From Paenibacillus taichungensis (lineage in GTDB: Bacteria > Bacillota > Bacilli > Paenibacillales > Paenibacillaceae): a stretch of DNA of 64,000 bases. The notes under the pieces are model-generated. The model had not been told where the DNA came from and did no database searches. It was given only the letters and a program-made list of their open reading frames with translations. Each line of letters opens with the position of its first letter. Within the stretch, counting starts at the first letter, position 1. The position numbers and the translations under genes were made by a program. Of the stretch, positions 7,596 through 15,781 are shown piece after piece. The stretch spans positions 124,001 through 188,000 of the forward strand of contig NZ_QEVW01000017.1 of NCBI RefSeq assembly GCF_003287275.1, read 5' to 3'.

Positions 7596-8081
7596 TTAAG
7601 TTAACACACCTACGTAAAAACCGATCGATATAAACACAACACACCATATAAACGCGCCAATGCTGGAGACAAGAACGTATCGTCCTATAGACATGCGGCT
7701 GATCCCGGAGAAACAGCACATCAGATGACGAATGCCTGGAATGAAGTAGCCCAGTATGATGGACCAGTACCCGTATTTTAAAAACCAGGACTCCACCCTG
7801 CCCAGCCGTTTGGCGTTGACCCCGACCCATTTACCATACTTCTCAACCAGTGGCCGACCAGCCTTCTTGCCAATGGTGTAACTCAGAAGACCTCCAGTAA
7901 ACGCTCCACCAAAACTGACAACGATGGACACCGAATAATTCAGCACCGAGATGGAGGCGAGATAACCGACAAAGGTCATCATCACCTCATCCGGAATAGG
8001 CATGCCAATCACGCCAAGAGCCAGTAGTCCATAAATTGCGAAATAACCATATTGACCAATAAATTCTCTTGCAAATTCCAT
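7596..8081 (-). CDS. DedA-family membrane protein
   Basis: A 161-residue DedA/SNARE-associated-type membrane protein; the family includes undecaprenyl-phosphate and phospholipid transporters (for example UptA and PetA types). Visible features are the N-terminal amphipathic segment, GMPIPDEVMMTFVGYLA with the re-entrant-loop acidic residue, the second loop FIPGIRHLMCCFSGISRM with the conserved Arg, and the terminal GFYVG motif. It is shorter than typical 200-residue members because it stops right after the last family motif. Start 8081 follows AAGGAGC; 13 bases separate it from pssA, so it is the last gene of that operon. Coexpression with phosphatidylserine synthase suggests a role in lipid traffic. 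Confidence 0.85.
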   Translation of the reverse strand: MEFAREFIGQYGYFAIYGLLALGVIGMPIPDEVMMTFVGYLASISVLNYSVSIVVSFGGAFTGGLLSYTIGKKAGRPLVEKYGKWVGVNAKRLGRVESWFLKYGYWSIILGYFIPGIRHLMCCFSGISRMSIGRYVLVSSIGAFIWCVVFISIGFYVGVLT

Positions 8082-8094
8082 ACTGACTCGCTCC

Positions 8095-8640
8095 TTATTT
8101 CGGTTCCACAATATCCTTCTCATGGGGGGCTAGCACTTGTTTTAGAGACGGGAATCGGATTTGGCTAACCATTAGACCGGATAATACGATAATGACAAGA
8201 TAGGCTACACCATGAGTAAAATAAGGACTCCAGAGCGCGAAAAAGGACATAAGACCGCCTGCAAACGTAATCGGCATGCCCACAAAACCATGGCTTGCTG
8301 TCTTCTGGCAATTGTAACGGGCGAGACGCAATGCACCACAAACCGGGAATAATGCTGTCAGCGCCATACCCAGTGCACTTACCTCATTCATGGAGTTCAA
8401 ATATAGGATCAACACGGGTGCGGTTCCGAACGAAACAACATCAGCCAATGAATCCAGCGCTTTGCCGAATTCCCCCTCGCAATGCAGCTTGCGGGCTGCA
8501 AACCCGTCAAACAGATCAAAGAACATGGCTACCCAAATCATCGTCACGGCTAATGCAAACTCCCCATGAATTGCCATAATGACAGCCAGCATGCCTGAAG
8601 TTAAGTTGCCCAACGTTAGAATGGACGGTAAAGATTTCAT
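8095..8640 (-). CDS. pssA: CDP-diacylglycerol-serine O-phosphatidyltransferase
   Basis: Makes phosphatidylserine from CDP-diacylglycerol and serine at the membrane, the first step to phosphatidylethanolamine. The 181-residue product holds the complete CDP-alcohol phosphotransferase signature: DG-x2-AR-x8-G-x3-D-x3-D, seen as FDGFAARKL...GKALDSLAD around residues 43-66. About six hydrophobic segments follow. Start has AAGGGGAGTC upstream. It begins 20 bases after the histidine kinase stop and precedes dedA. No decarboxylase (psd) gene is in the window. Control of pssA by an adjacent two-component system is inferred from the gene order. Confidence 0.92.
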   Translation of the reverse strand: MKSLPSILTLGNLTSGMLAVIMAIHGEFALAVTMIWVAMFFDLFDGFAARKLHCEGEFGKALDSLADVVSFGTAPVLILYLNSMNEVSALGMALTALFPVCGALRLARYNCQKTASHGFVGMPITFAGGLMSFFALWSPYFTHGVAYLVIIVLSGLMVSQIRFPSLKQVLAPHEKDIVEPK

Positions 8641-8660
8641 AGACTTGACTCCCCTTCGTA

Positions 8661-10418
8661 CTAAGCATTAGGAAAAATAATATAAAAACGGACTCCGTCC
8701 GGCGTGTTCTCCACGCCATAACTGCATCCATGCAAATCGAGAATCTGCTTCGCGATGGCCAGGCCAAGCCCGGTCCCCCCCATTTTGCGATTACGCGAGC
8801 GCTCCACACGGTAGAATCTTTCCCAGATGTACTGCCGCTCCGCTTCCGAAATCTGCTCACCCTGATTCTCAATGGAGATTCGAACCTGCCCTTCCGGCCT
8901 GCTGATCTCAATCATAATATCGGTCTTGGGGACAGCATGACGTATAGCATTCATCATCATATTGTAGATGACTTGCTCCAACTTGCTGCGGTCTCCCTCA
9001 ATGGTCTGCTCGGTGGTGGAGACCAATACGACCTCCAGTTCCTTTTCCTTCAATTGTGGACCCAGACGTCCGGCAATATCTTCAATCATATCTCCAAGAG
9101 CCACTGCATCAGTATTTAGCTTAATCGCTTGGGATTCCAGCCGTACCAGATCCAGCATCTCTTCGACCATCGTTTCCATCTTGACCGCTTCATCGGCAAT
9201 AATCTCGATGTAACGCTCACGTTTGCTCTCGCTGACCCCATCTTTCAACCCTTCGGAGTACCCTTTGATGATGCTGATTGGCGTTTTGAGCTCATGGGAT
9301 GCATCGGCAAAAAACTCCCGTTGACGCTGTTCAATCCGCTGCTTCATCTCCATATCGGTGCGCATCTGACTATTCGCCTGTCTTAGTTCTTCCAAAGTCT
9401 GACCCAATGTCGTCGACAGCGCGTTGAGACTGTTGGACAGACTGCCAATCTCATCATTGCGGCGGATAGGCGATTTCACCGTGAAATCAAGGGTCGACAT
9501 CTTTTTGGCAACATGGTTAAGGGCAAGCAATGGCTTGGTGACAATTCGGGACAGGAGCAGTGAAAGGAACACAATCAGCACAAATGCAGCAATACCAAAA
9601 TACGCATAAAATAGTTGTGTAGCTTCACTCGCCTCCCTCATCTCCTGCAGGGATGTCAGGGAAAAAATGAGCTGCTGCTGGGGTCCGGAGCTGTGCACCG
9701 GAGCAATGGTAAGCACATTTCGCACACCACTCCAGCTATCGGTCCATTCCTCATTAATCATTTTCCCGTTGGCGAGACTGAGCTGATCTTCCGTAGACAG
9801 CGGGAAGCGGCTATCCAGCGCCTGCACAAGCAGCCCCTGTCTCTGGCTCCATGTCCCCAGGTTGGGAAGAACAACTTCCTTCAATGTTCCTGACCATTCT
9901 TCTACCGGCTCCGTTAACTCCTGAAAATCTTCCGTTCCGCTGACCACAGAACTCTGATCCTTTATCTTCAGCGGATAAACCATAGGATCATTCATTCCAC
10001 TTGCTGAGCCTGTAACAGTCAATTGCTGACCATACTTCAAGTGTGTAGCAAGCCATCCTGCGTTCTCACTGTTGATAAACAACGACAAAGATATATTCAC
10101 CTGCTTGCCATCCTCTTGCAGAAGCACGATGTGGAATGGGTCATTGACCAGCTTACCTGTATTCGTCAGGATGACCAGATGCGACTGATTCTGCCGCATG
10201 AACTTTCCGGTTTCCTTGGCCAGCTGCACATCGTTCCAATGTCCCGTGGAATATTGTTGTTCGAATTTTGTTAATTTTTTCTTAATGCTGCTGATTTTCT
10301 GATGTTGGTAAAAGTCCGGGAACCAGACCAGTTGGGCAATCACGGTTGTTCCATATAGAAGAAGCAGAAATCCAGCCATGACCAAAAACAGTTTCATCGT
10401 TACACCGTTACGTCTCAT
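8661..10418 (-). CDS. Sensor histidine kinase (HAMP, HisKA, HATPase_c)
   Basis: Membrane sensor kinase of 585 residues. Layout: membrane helix about 8-30, a large extracytoplasmic sensing domain to about 265, second helix about 268-290, HAMP, HisKA with phosphorylation site in DASHELKTPISIIKGY (about residue 390), and an ATPase domain with the N box near MMMNAIRHA and the G2 box GGTGLGLAI. The start overlaps the regulator stop as ATGA (10418-10415), a sign of translational coupling. The sensed signal is unknown; the downstream lipid genes point to membrane state or envelope stress. Confidence 0.93.
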   Translation of the reverse strand: MRRNGVTMKLFLVMAGFLLLLYGTTVIAQLVWFPDFYQHQKISSIKKKLTKFEQQYSTGHWNDVQLAKETGKFMRQNQSHLVILTNTGKLVNDPFHIVLLQEDGKQVNISLSLFINSENAGWLATHLKYGQQLTVTGSASGMNDPMVYPLKIKDQSSVVSGTEDFQELTEPVEEWSGTLKEVVLPNLGTWSQRQGLLVQALDSRFPLSTEDQLSLANGKMINEEWTDSWSGVRNVLTIAPVHSSGPQQQLIFSLTSLQEMREASEATQLFYAYFGIAAFVLIVFLSLLLSRIVTKPLLALNHVAKKMSTLDFTVKSPIRRNDEIGSLSNSLNALSTTLGQTLEELRQANSQMRTDMEMKQRIEQRQREFFADASHELKTPISIIKGYSEGLKDGVSESKRERYIEIIADEAVKMETMVEEMLDLVRLESQAIKLNTDAVALGDMIEDIAGRLGPQLKEKELEVVLVSTTEQTIEGDRSKLEQVIYNMMMNAIRHAVPKTDIMIEISRPEGQVRISIENQGEQISEAERQYIWERFYRVERSRNRKMGGTGLGLAIAKQILDLHGCSYGVENTPDGVRFYIIFPNA

Positions 10419-11095
10419 GCCTCGGCCTCGAATCGATAACCGGTACCGATAACGGTTCGGATACACTTCGCTTCATCCCCAAGTTTGCTGCGAAGCTTTT
10501 TGATATGGGTATCCACCACACGCGAATCGCCCTCAAAGTCATATCCCCATACCCGATTAAGTATGGCATCACGGGACAGTACAATTCCCTGATTGCGAGT
10601 TAAATACAGCAGAAGGTCATATTCTTTGGGAGCAAGCTCCACTTCGATTCCATCCTTCTCAAGCCGCCGTGCCCATGGATCGAGTGCTGCGCCTCCAAAC
10701 CGTATCACAGTCTGCTCCTTGCTAACGGCGCCCTCTACCCGCTTCATTAATGTCTCTGCACGTGCCACCAGTACACGAGGACTGAATGGTTTCGTAACAT
10801 AATCATCCACGCCGAGCTGGAAGCCATGAATCTTGTCATCATCTTCCGATCGGGCAGTCAACATTATAATAGGTACGGTCGACTGGGAACGAATATGCCC
10901 ACAGAGGGTCCATCCATCCATTTCCGGCATCAGCACATCCAGGATGACCAGATCCACTTCATGCAGTGCCAGCAATTCCAGCGCCTCCACCCCATGTTCT
11001 GCTTCAATAACGTTCCATTGTTCTTTTATGAAATAATCGGCCACAATCTCACGAATGCGGCTTTCGTCTTCCACAAGAAGCACTGTTCTGACCAT
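10415..11095 (-). CDS. OmpR-family response regulator
   Basis: A 226-residue regulator with an N-terminal receiver (acidic pocket VEDE, phospho-acceptor Asp in LVILDVLMPEMDG, Lys in VTKPF) and a C-terminal winged helix ending in THIKKLRSKLGDEAK...GTGYRFE. Start 11095 is set by AAAGGAG 8 bases upstream; the reading frame stays open farther but without a ribosome site. It is the first gene of RR-HK-pssA-dedA. Two 10-base direct repeats spaced by 11 bases lie 42-62 bases before the start and probably are its own binding sites. Confidence 0.93.
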   Translation of the reverse strand: MVRTVLLVEDESRIREIVADYFIKEQWNVIEAEHGVEALELLALHEVDLVILDVLMPEMDGWTLCGHIRSQSTVPIIMLTARSEDDDKIHGFQLGVDDYVTKPFSPRVLVARAETLMKRVEGAVSKEQTVIRFGGAALDPWARRLEKDGIEVELAPKEYDLLLYLTRNQGIVLSRDAILNRVWGYDFEGDSRVVDTHIKKLRSKLGDEAKCIRTVIGTGYRFEAEA

Positions 11096-11136
11096 GACCG
11101 ACTCTCCTTTTAGCATTCTGTTGTTAACATAACGAT

Positions 11137-11157
11137 TCCGTGTGTCGTCCGTGTGTC
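11137..11157 (-). promoter_or_regulatory. Direct-repeat response-regulator box
   Basis: GACACACGGA occurs twice on the minus strand (11157-11148 and 11146-11137), start to start 11 bases. One-turn-spaced direct repeats are the normal target of OmpR-family dimers, so this is a candidate autoregulatory site of the operon. Confidence 0.5.
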
Positions 11158-11237
11158 CAGCCATGTTCTGGAATGAACTCCATCTTATATACGATTAATA
11201 TATACCAAAAGTTACTAAATTCCATACGTTTTCGCAC

Positions 11238-11281
11238 AAAAAAGAAGCCGTCAACGAGCAACCTTCTGCTCATTGACAGCT
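11238..11281 (-). terminator. Terminator of pdxK
   Basis: Fifteen-base stem with few wobbles (AGCTGTCAATGAGCA paired with TGCTCGTTGACGGCT) followed by TCTTTTTT on the minus strand. Confidence 0.85.
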
Positions 11282-11343
11282 ACTTCCGGCTGAGACCACG
11301 TTTTTCTCCGCGATTACACACTACACGTGCGCACCGCTCAGTT

Positions 11344-12150
11344 TTACTTCTCCAGTCGGTGTGCTACATGCAACGTTGGGCCAACAAAGCGGTTCAGCGG
11401 GAATCCACCAGCAATCGCTTTGGTCACGAAGGCTTTGCCTTCACGAACAGCCTCTTTCACAGTAAGACCGCGCGCCAAACCTGCGGTAATTGCCGCAGAT
11501 GTGGTGCAGCCTGCACCATGTGTATATCCGGAGCCAACAACATCGGCTTCAAACCATTCGTAGTTCGTTCCGTCATAGAGAAGATCCATCGCTTTACCCG
11601 GGTTAATAACGCCTCTGTCCTTGATCAGGACATGTTTCGCCCCATGATCGTGAATGACAGCTGCTGCAGACTCCATCTGCTCCTTGGAGCGGATTAGCCC
11701 ACTTTTCGCGAGCTGTGAAGCCTCAAACAGGTTCGGGGTAACCAGATCAGCACCCGGCAACAGGAATTCGATCATTGCTTCTGTATTCTCAGGTTGCAGC
11801 ACTTCGTCCGTACCTTTGCAGACCATTACCGGATCGATAACGATCTGTGGCAGTCCGCTCCGGCGGATGTGCTTCGCAACCAATTCAATGATGTCTACAG
11901 AACCCAGCATACCCGTCTTCATTGCATCAAAACCGATGCCATCCAGAACGGTGCGCAGTTGAGCCTCGACTACATTTAATTCCACAGGAAAGACCTGGTG
12001 ATCCCACGTATCAGGCTCCATAGCCACAACAGTAGTAAGCACAGTCATGCCATACACGCCAAGCTCCTGAAAAGTTTTCAAATCTGCTTGAATCCCGGCA
12101 CCGCCGCTCGTATCCGAACCAGCGATTGTTAATGTTTTTGGAATCGTCAT
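11344..12150 (-). CDS. pdxK: Pyridoxine/pyridoxal/pyridoxamine kinase (ThiD-like type)
   Basis: Ribokinase-fold kinase of 268 residues that phosphorylates B6 vitamers, resembling Bacillus PdxK/ThiD. Signatures are LTIAGSDTSGGAGIQADLK at the N terminus, VVIDPVMVCKG-type text (IVIDPVMVCKGTDEVL), and the anion-hole THGAGCTTSAAI near residue 215. Most ThiD enzymes read GTGCTFSAA; the THGAGCT form together with VAMEPDTWDHQVFP is the PdxK-like subgroup, so B6 salvage is more likely than thiamine synthesis. I start at 12150 because the upstream ATG at 12171 overlaps the AAGGAGA ribosome site itself. Monocistronic. Confidence 0.88.
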   Translation of the reverse strand: MTIPKTLTIAGSDTSGGAGIQADLKTFQELGVYGMTVLTTVVAMEPDTWDHQVFPVELNVVEAQLRTVLDGIGFDAMKTGMLGSVDIIELVAKHIRRSGLPQIVIDPVMVCKGTDEVLQPENTEAMIEFLLPGADLVTPNLFEASQLAKSGLIRSKEQMESAAAVIHDHGAKHVLIKDRGVINPGKAMDLLYDGTNYEWFEADVVGSGYTHGAGCTTSAAITAGLARGLTVKEAVREGKAFVTKAIAGGFPLNRFVGPTLHVAHRLEK

Positions 12151-12254
12151 GGTAGTTGCATTCTCCTTCATCCTTCAGTTGACATTATCCTATCCCTTGT
12201 ACGAGCGGATGTCAATGGCATGTGAAGCCATACGGAGTATGGTTTTCAGAGGAA

Positions 12255-12962
12255 TCAGTTCACATCTTTTGTCTCCAGACGAATCATGGACAGTGAAGCA
12301 ATCCACAGTCCAACCGCCCCCAGCGTCAGTGGGATCACAATAAGCGTGTTGATGGAGAACGTAGGCCCGTTGAATCCAGAACATACTACAAGAACAAGCA
12401 GAATGGATGATACCAGTGTAGTCGTGACCGAATGTTTGCGCATCCCGAAGAATAGAGGGATCAGAGCCATCCCCGCAGCGGACAAGGAACTAATGGTGTA
12501 CTTCAGCAACAGTACCAGTGCATCACTTATCGTCAACGTATCGGGAATGAAGGAGTAGAATTGGTTTGTAATAACCAGCAAGGCTCCCATCAGCAGATCG
12601 GTAAACAAAATCATCACAAAGGTAAAAACAAAGATAATAATCAGCTTGGCAGCAATGATTTTCTGGCGCTTGATCGGATAGGTAAACATGACGTTCATCG
12701 TTTTATTTCGATACTCACTAATAATCAGTTTCGCGATCAGCGCACCGCCAAAGATGATGAATACAGCTCTAGCAAACGTATCTATTAACATGAAGGAGAC
12801 GTGGTAATCGGCAAAAGCGTAATCTTCTGCCCCCTGATCGGTGAATCCAATCAAGATGAGAAACAGGATAAGGGCGAGATTGGCGATACCTACCGTTCTG
12901 AAATTTCGGGCAAACCGATGTTTGTGCAGTTCCAGCTGGATCAGTTTAAGCAACGTCCCCAT
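12255..12962 (-). CDS. ABC-2 type transporter permease (YcbO/BcrB-like)
   Basis: A 235-residue membrane protein with six hydrophobic segments, typical of lantibiotic/bacitracin-immunity-type ABC permeases. The first segment follows LELHKHRFARNFR, and the loop SEYRNKTMNVMFTYPIKR between helices 2 and 3 is the usual motif that contacts the ATPase. Its start lies inside the end of the ATPase gene (17-base overlap). With the ATPase, kinase and regulator upstream the order matches Bacillus subtilis ycbL-ycbM-ycbN-ycbO. Substrate unknown; peptide antibiotic efflux is a family-based guess. Confidence 0.85.
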   Translation of the reverse strand: MGTLLKLIQLELHKHRFARNFRTVGIANLALILFLILIGFTDQGAEDYAFADYHVSFMLIDTFARAVFIIFGGALIAKLIISEYRNKTMNVMFTYPIKRQKIIAAKLIIIFVFTFVMILFTDLLMGALLVITNQFYSFIPDTLTISDALVLLLKYTISSLSAAGMALIPLFFGMRKHSVTTTLVSSILLVLVVCSGFNGPTFSINTLIVIPLTLGAVGLWIASLSMIRLETKDVN

Positions 12963-13869
12963 CCCCTTTCATTAAGCTCATGAAGTGTTCTTCCAATGAA
13001 TGTGCCCGTTTGAAAATGGATTCAATCTCAACGCCATGCCCGATCAGCTTGCCTGTCAATTCCGATGGAGCAATGCCCGGATCGTAGATGCGTACAGTAT
13101 GGTCATCGATCAATTTATAATTTTTCAACCCCAGCTGATGTTCCAGCACATAGGTTGCTTTACGCGGGTCCAACGTTTGCAGCTCAATGTATTCGCTGTG
13201 GCTCCCGCGAATGCTGTCCATCGACACTTCTTCAACCAGACGCCCATTTCGAATGACCCCAACGGTGTCTGCAACCTGTTCAATTTCCCCAAGGATATGA
13301 CTGGAGATCAGCAAAGTAATACGATATTGGGAACTGAGACGTTTGAACAAATCACGCATTTCCTTGATTCCTACCGGATCGAGGCCATTGATCGGTTCAT
13401 CCAGAATGAGCAGTTCCGGTGTTGTTATAAGCGCACGAGCAATGCCAAGTCGCTGCTTCATCCCCAGAGAGAAATCACGGACAGGCTTCTTGCCTGTATC
13501 CTTGAGACCTACATTTTCCATCATGTCGTTAATGACCTTTTTGTTATGAAACCCCATGTATTCACAATGAAGATCCAGATTTTCCTTAGCGGACAGATTA
13601 TCGTAGAAAAAAGGATACTCAATGATGCTGCCCATTCGTTTCAGCAATTCATAAGAGGTAGGCGTGAGCTTTTCTCCAAACAATTCAATCTCGCCTACAG
13701 TCGGCTTCACCAGATTAGTGAGCATCTTCATCATCGTGGTTTTCCCCGCTCCATTCGGACCAAGAAACCCGTAGATCTCCCCTTGCCTGATACTCATATT
13801 GACGTTGGATACAACCTCCGCCCCTGCATACGTCTTGGTCACACCTATCGTCCGCGCAATATATGTCAT
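12946..13869 (-). CDS. ABC transporter ATP-binding protein (YcbN/BcrA-like)
   Basis: A 307-residue ATPase. Walker A GPNGAGKTTM at about residue 39, signature FSLGMKQRLGIARAL, Walker B LLILDEPINGLDP and the switch histidine in LLISSHIL are intact. The 80-residue C-terminal extension after the nucleotide domain is typical of BcrA-like exporters. Ribosome site AAAGGAGA. A 128-base gap separates it from the kinase gene, enough for a separate regulated promoter; I see a TATAAG -10-like box there but no convincing -35, as expected for a regulator-activated promoter. Confidence 0.9.
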   Translation of the reverse strand: MTYIARTIGVTKTYAGAEVVSNVNMSIRQGEIYGFLGPNGAGKTTMMKMLTNLVKPTVGEIELFGEKLTPTSYELLKRMGSIIEYPFFYDNLSAKENLDLHCEYMGFHNKKVINDMMENVGLKDTGKKPVRDFSLGMKQRLGIARALITTPELLILDEPINGLDPVGIKEMRDLFKRLSSQYRITLLISSHILGEIEQVADTVGVIRNGRLVEEVSMDSIRGSHSEYIELQTLDPRKATYVLEHQLGLKNYKLIDDHTVRIYDPGIAPSELTGKLIGHGVEIESIFKRAHSLEEHFMSLMKGDGDVA

Positions 13870-13997
13870 GTTCTTATTCTCCTTTACGTTCGTCCCTGAC
13901 GGGTTCTTATATCTGTATTGTAAAGAGAAAAGTCTTCTTTTTTATTAATCAAATCTTACGAAAACCTTAAGCTTATCGCGAAAGCTCAAAACTGCTT

Positions 13998-14930
13998 CTA
14001 ACAAGGTTTTAATGAAACCAAAAATACAGTTCGTACAAAAGGTACGCTTTGCAACTCAATACTTCCGCCCATTCGCTCCACCAATCGCTTCGTAATGGTC
14101 AGTCCCAGACCACTTCCTTGATAGAGACGATTACGGGAATCCTCAAGCGTATACATACGTTCAAATACACGGCTGTGCTCCTGTTCAGGAATACCCTTGC
14201 CCCGATCCCAGATGCTAAGAGTCACTCGTTCACCTATTGAATAGTCGAGTGAAAGGCCGAGCACCTTGCCATCCGCTCCATATTTCATGGCATTCGTAAT
14301 CAGATTATCCAGCACACGGTCCAGCGCTTCCTCATTACCTTTGACGAAGATATCGCTTTCCGGGATGGACAGCTCTACTCGAAGACCCAGATTCGTTAAC
14401 ATGTCATAAAAAGAAATCATCTTCAATCGACACAATTCGCTTACATTGACCCTGGACAGTACAAGCTCGTTATCCCCCGACTCCAGCTTCGCCAGGTCAA
14501 AAAAGGAATGAATCAGACGCAGCACTTCCTGCGCCTTATCCTGGATTTTGCTAGTCATGATCGCGCGTTCCTGATCCGTTAGGGAAGTGCTGTGCAGCAG
14601 CGTTTCGCAATAACCAAGCACAACCGTAAGCGGCGTCTTCAGATCATGAGAGATATTGGAGAGCATGTTGCGCATCTCCTTCTCCTGATTGGCATAGCCC
14701 GCCTCAGCCCGATGTGCATGATCCAGTAACTGATTCATGTCCTTAAGGAGCTGGCTGATTTGGGGGTCACTGTTGAAGACAAGCAGGCGTTCAAATGTGT
14801 TCTTATCTATAATAGTGGTCAATTTCTCATGTATGTAAGTTAGATGGGTACTACGTTTATGTAACCTTACGCTCAACAGAATGACGACAAAAGCCAAGAT
14901 CCCGGTAGAAAAGGCAAAGATCAATGTCAT
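13998..14930 (-). CDS. Sensor histidine kinase (YcbM-like)
   Basis: A 310-residue kinase with a single N-terminal membrane helix (about residues 3-22) and almost no extracytoplasmic part, so it is an intramembrane-type sensor. HisKA carries NISHDLKTPLTVVLGY near residue 95; the ATPase domain has NLITNAMKYGA and GSGLGLTI. Start overlaps the regulator stop as ATGA. Kinases of this build usually sense through a neighbouring ABC transporter; the adjacent permease/ATPase pair fits that model. Confidence 0.92.
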   Translation of the reverse strand: MTLIFAFSTGILAFVVILLSVRLHKRSTHLTYIHEKLTTIIDKNTFERLLVFNSDPQISQLLKDMNQLLDHAHRAEAGYANQEKEMRNMLSNISHDLKTPLTVVLGYCETLLHSTSLTDQERAIMTSKIQDKAQEVLRLIHSFFDLAKLESGDNELVLSRVNVSELCRLKMISFYDMLTNLGLRVELSIPESDIFVKGNEEALDRVLDNLITNAMKYGADGKVLGLSLDYSIGERVTLSIWDRGKGIPEQEHSRVFERMYTLEDSRNRLYQGSGLGLTITKRLVERMGGSIELQSVPFVRTVFLVSLKPC

Positions 14931-15646
14931 GCCGGGTCCACCTCAAGCTTATAACCGATACCCCACAATGTTTTGATATACCGGGGGTTGGAGGGGTCAA
15001 CTTCCAGCTTCTCGCGCAGACGACGCATATGAACATTAATGATATTTTCGTCGCCATAATAATGATCATTCCAGACAGAAGCGTAAATTTGAGCCTTGGT
15101 AAATACTTTGCCAGGGTGGGTGACAAACATTTTGAGAATGCCAAATTCCTTGGAAGTAAGTTTTACAGGTATGCCATCACGCTCAACTTCATACGTTTCC
15201 GTATCGACCACAAGTCCGCCAATGTGAATGCGCTGTGCCTTCGGAGTAGTTGCAGCTGCAGGTTGTGCGGTATAGTTGGCACGACGAATAGCCGCCTTGA
15301 TCCGGGCGGTCAGCTCGATCAATGAGAATGGTTTGCTCAAGTAATCATCAGCGCCGAATCCCAGGCCAAGGGCTTTGTCCACCTCTCCGTCCTTCGCAGA
15401 CAGGATGAGTACTGGCACCAGACTGGTGGCACGGATGCTCTGGAGCACTTCCATCCCATTTTTATGTGGCAGCATCAGATCGAGAATGACCAAGTCATAA
15501 ACTGACGGTGATTGACTGAATTGACGTTCCGCCTCCAGTCCGTCATATGCATAAGAGACGTCATAGCCCTCTTTTTCCAAATAAGGACCGACCATTTCAC
15601 TAATTGACCGATCATCTTCAACAAGCAGCAAGCGATAACTTGACAC
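14927..15646 (-). CDS. OmpR-family response regulator (YcbL-like)
   Basis: A 239-residue receiver plus winged-helix regulator. The acidic pocket VEDD, phospho-acceptor Asp in LVILDLMLPHKNG, and KPF lysine are present; the DNA-binding end reads NVHMRRLREKLEVDP...GIGYKLE. I start at GTG 15646 since GGAGGG is 6 bases upstream and the protein then begins at the family position. First gene of the RR-HK-ABC module. A short Ala/Pro/Thr-rich linker (about residues 125-137) joins the two domains. Confidence 0.93.
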   Translation of the reverse strand: MSSYRLLLVEDDRSISEMVGPYLEKEGYDVSYAYDGLEAERQFSQSPSVYDLVILDLMLPHKNGMEVLQSIRATSLVPVLILSAKDGEVDKALGLGFGADDYLSKPFSLIELTARIKAAIRRANYTAQPAAATTPKAQRIHIGGLVVDTETYEVERDGIPVKLTSKEFGILKMFVTHPGKVFTKAQIYASVWNDHYYGDENIINVHMRRLREKLEVDPSNPRYIKTLWGIGYKLEVDPA

Positions 15647-15714
15647 GATATTCCCTCCAACTTGATCGTTTTCCTTTATTACCTCACAGTTTGCATCAAT
15701 TGGCAATGAAATAC

Positions 15715-15768
15715 GAAAAACCCGGCAGGATCGCCACTTCATGTTTCAAAGTGAACCTCCTGCCGGGC
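15715..15768 (-). terminator. Terminator of the degV gene
   Basis: Perfect 10-base arms CCCGGCAGGA / TCCTGCCGGG around a second ACTT/AAGT stem, followed by TTTTTCG on the minus strand. Confidence 0.85.
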
Positions 15769-15781
15769 CTCATTAACTACT

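Noticed and set aside
13000-13899. A plus-strand frame of about 300 codons opposite the YcbN-like ATPase gene
   Set aside because: The minus strand has all ABC ATPase motifs; the plus frame is a shadow.
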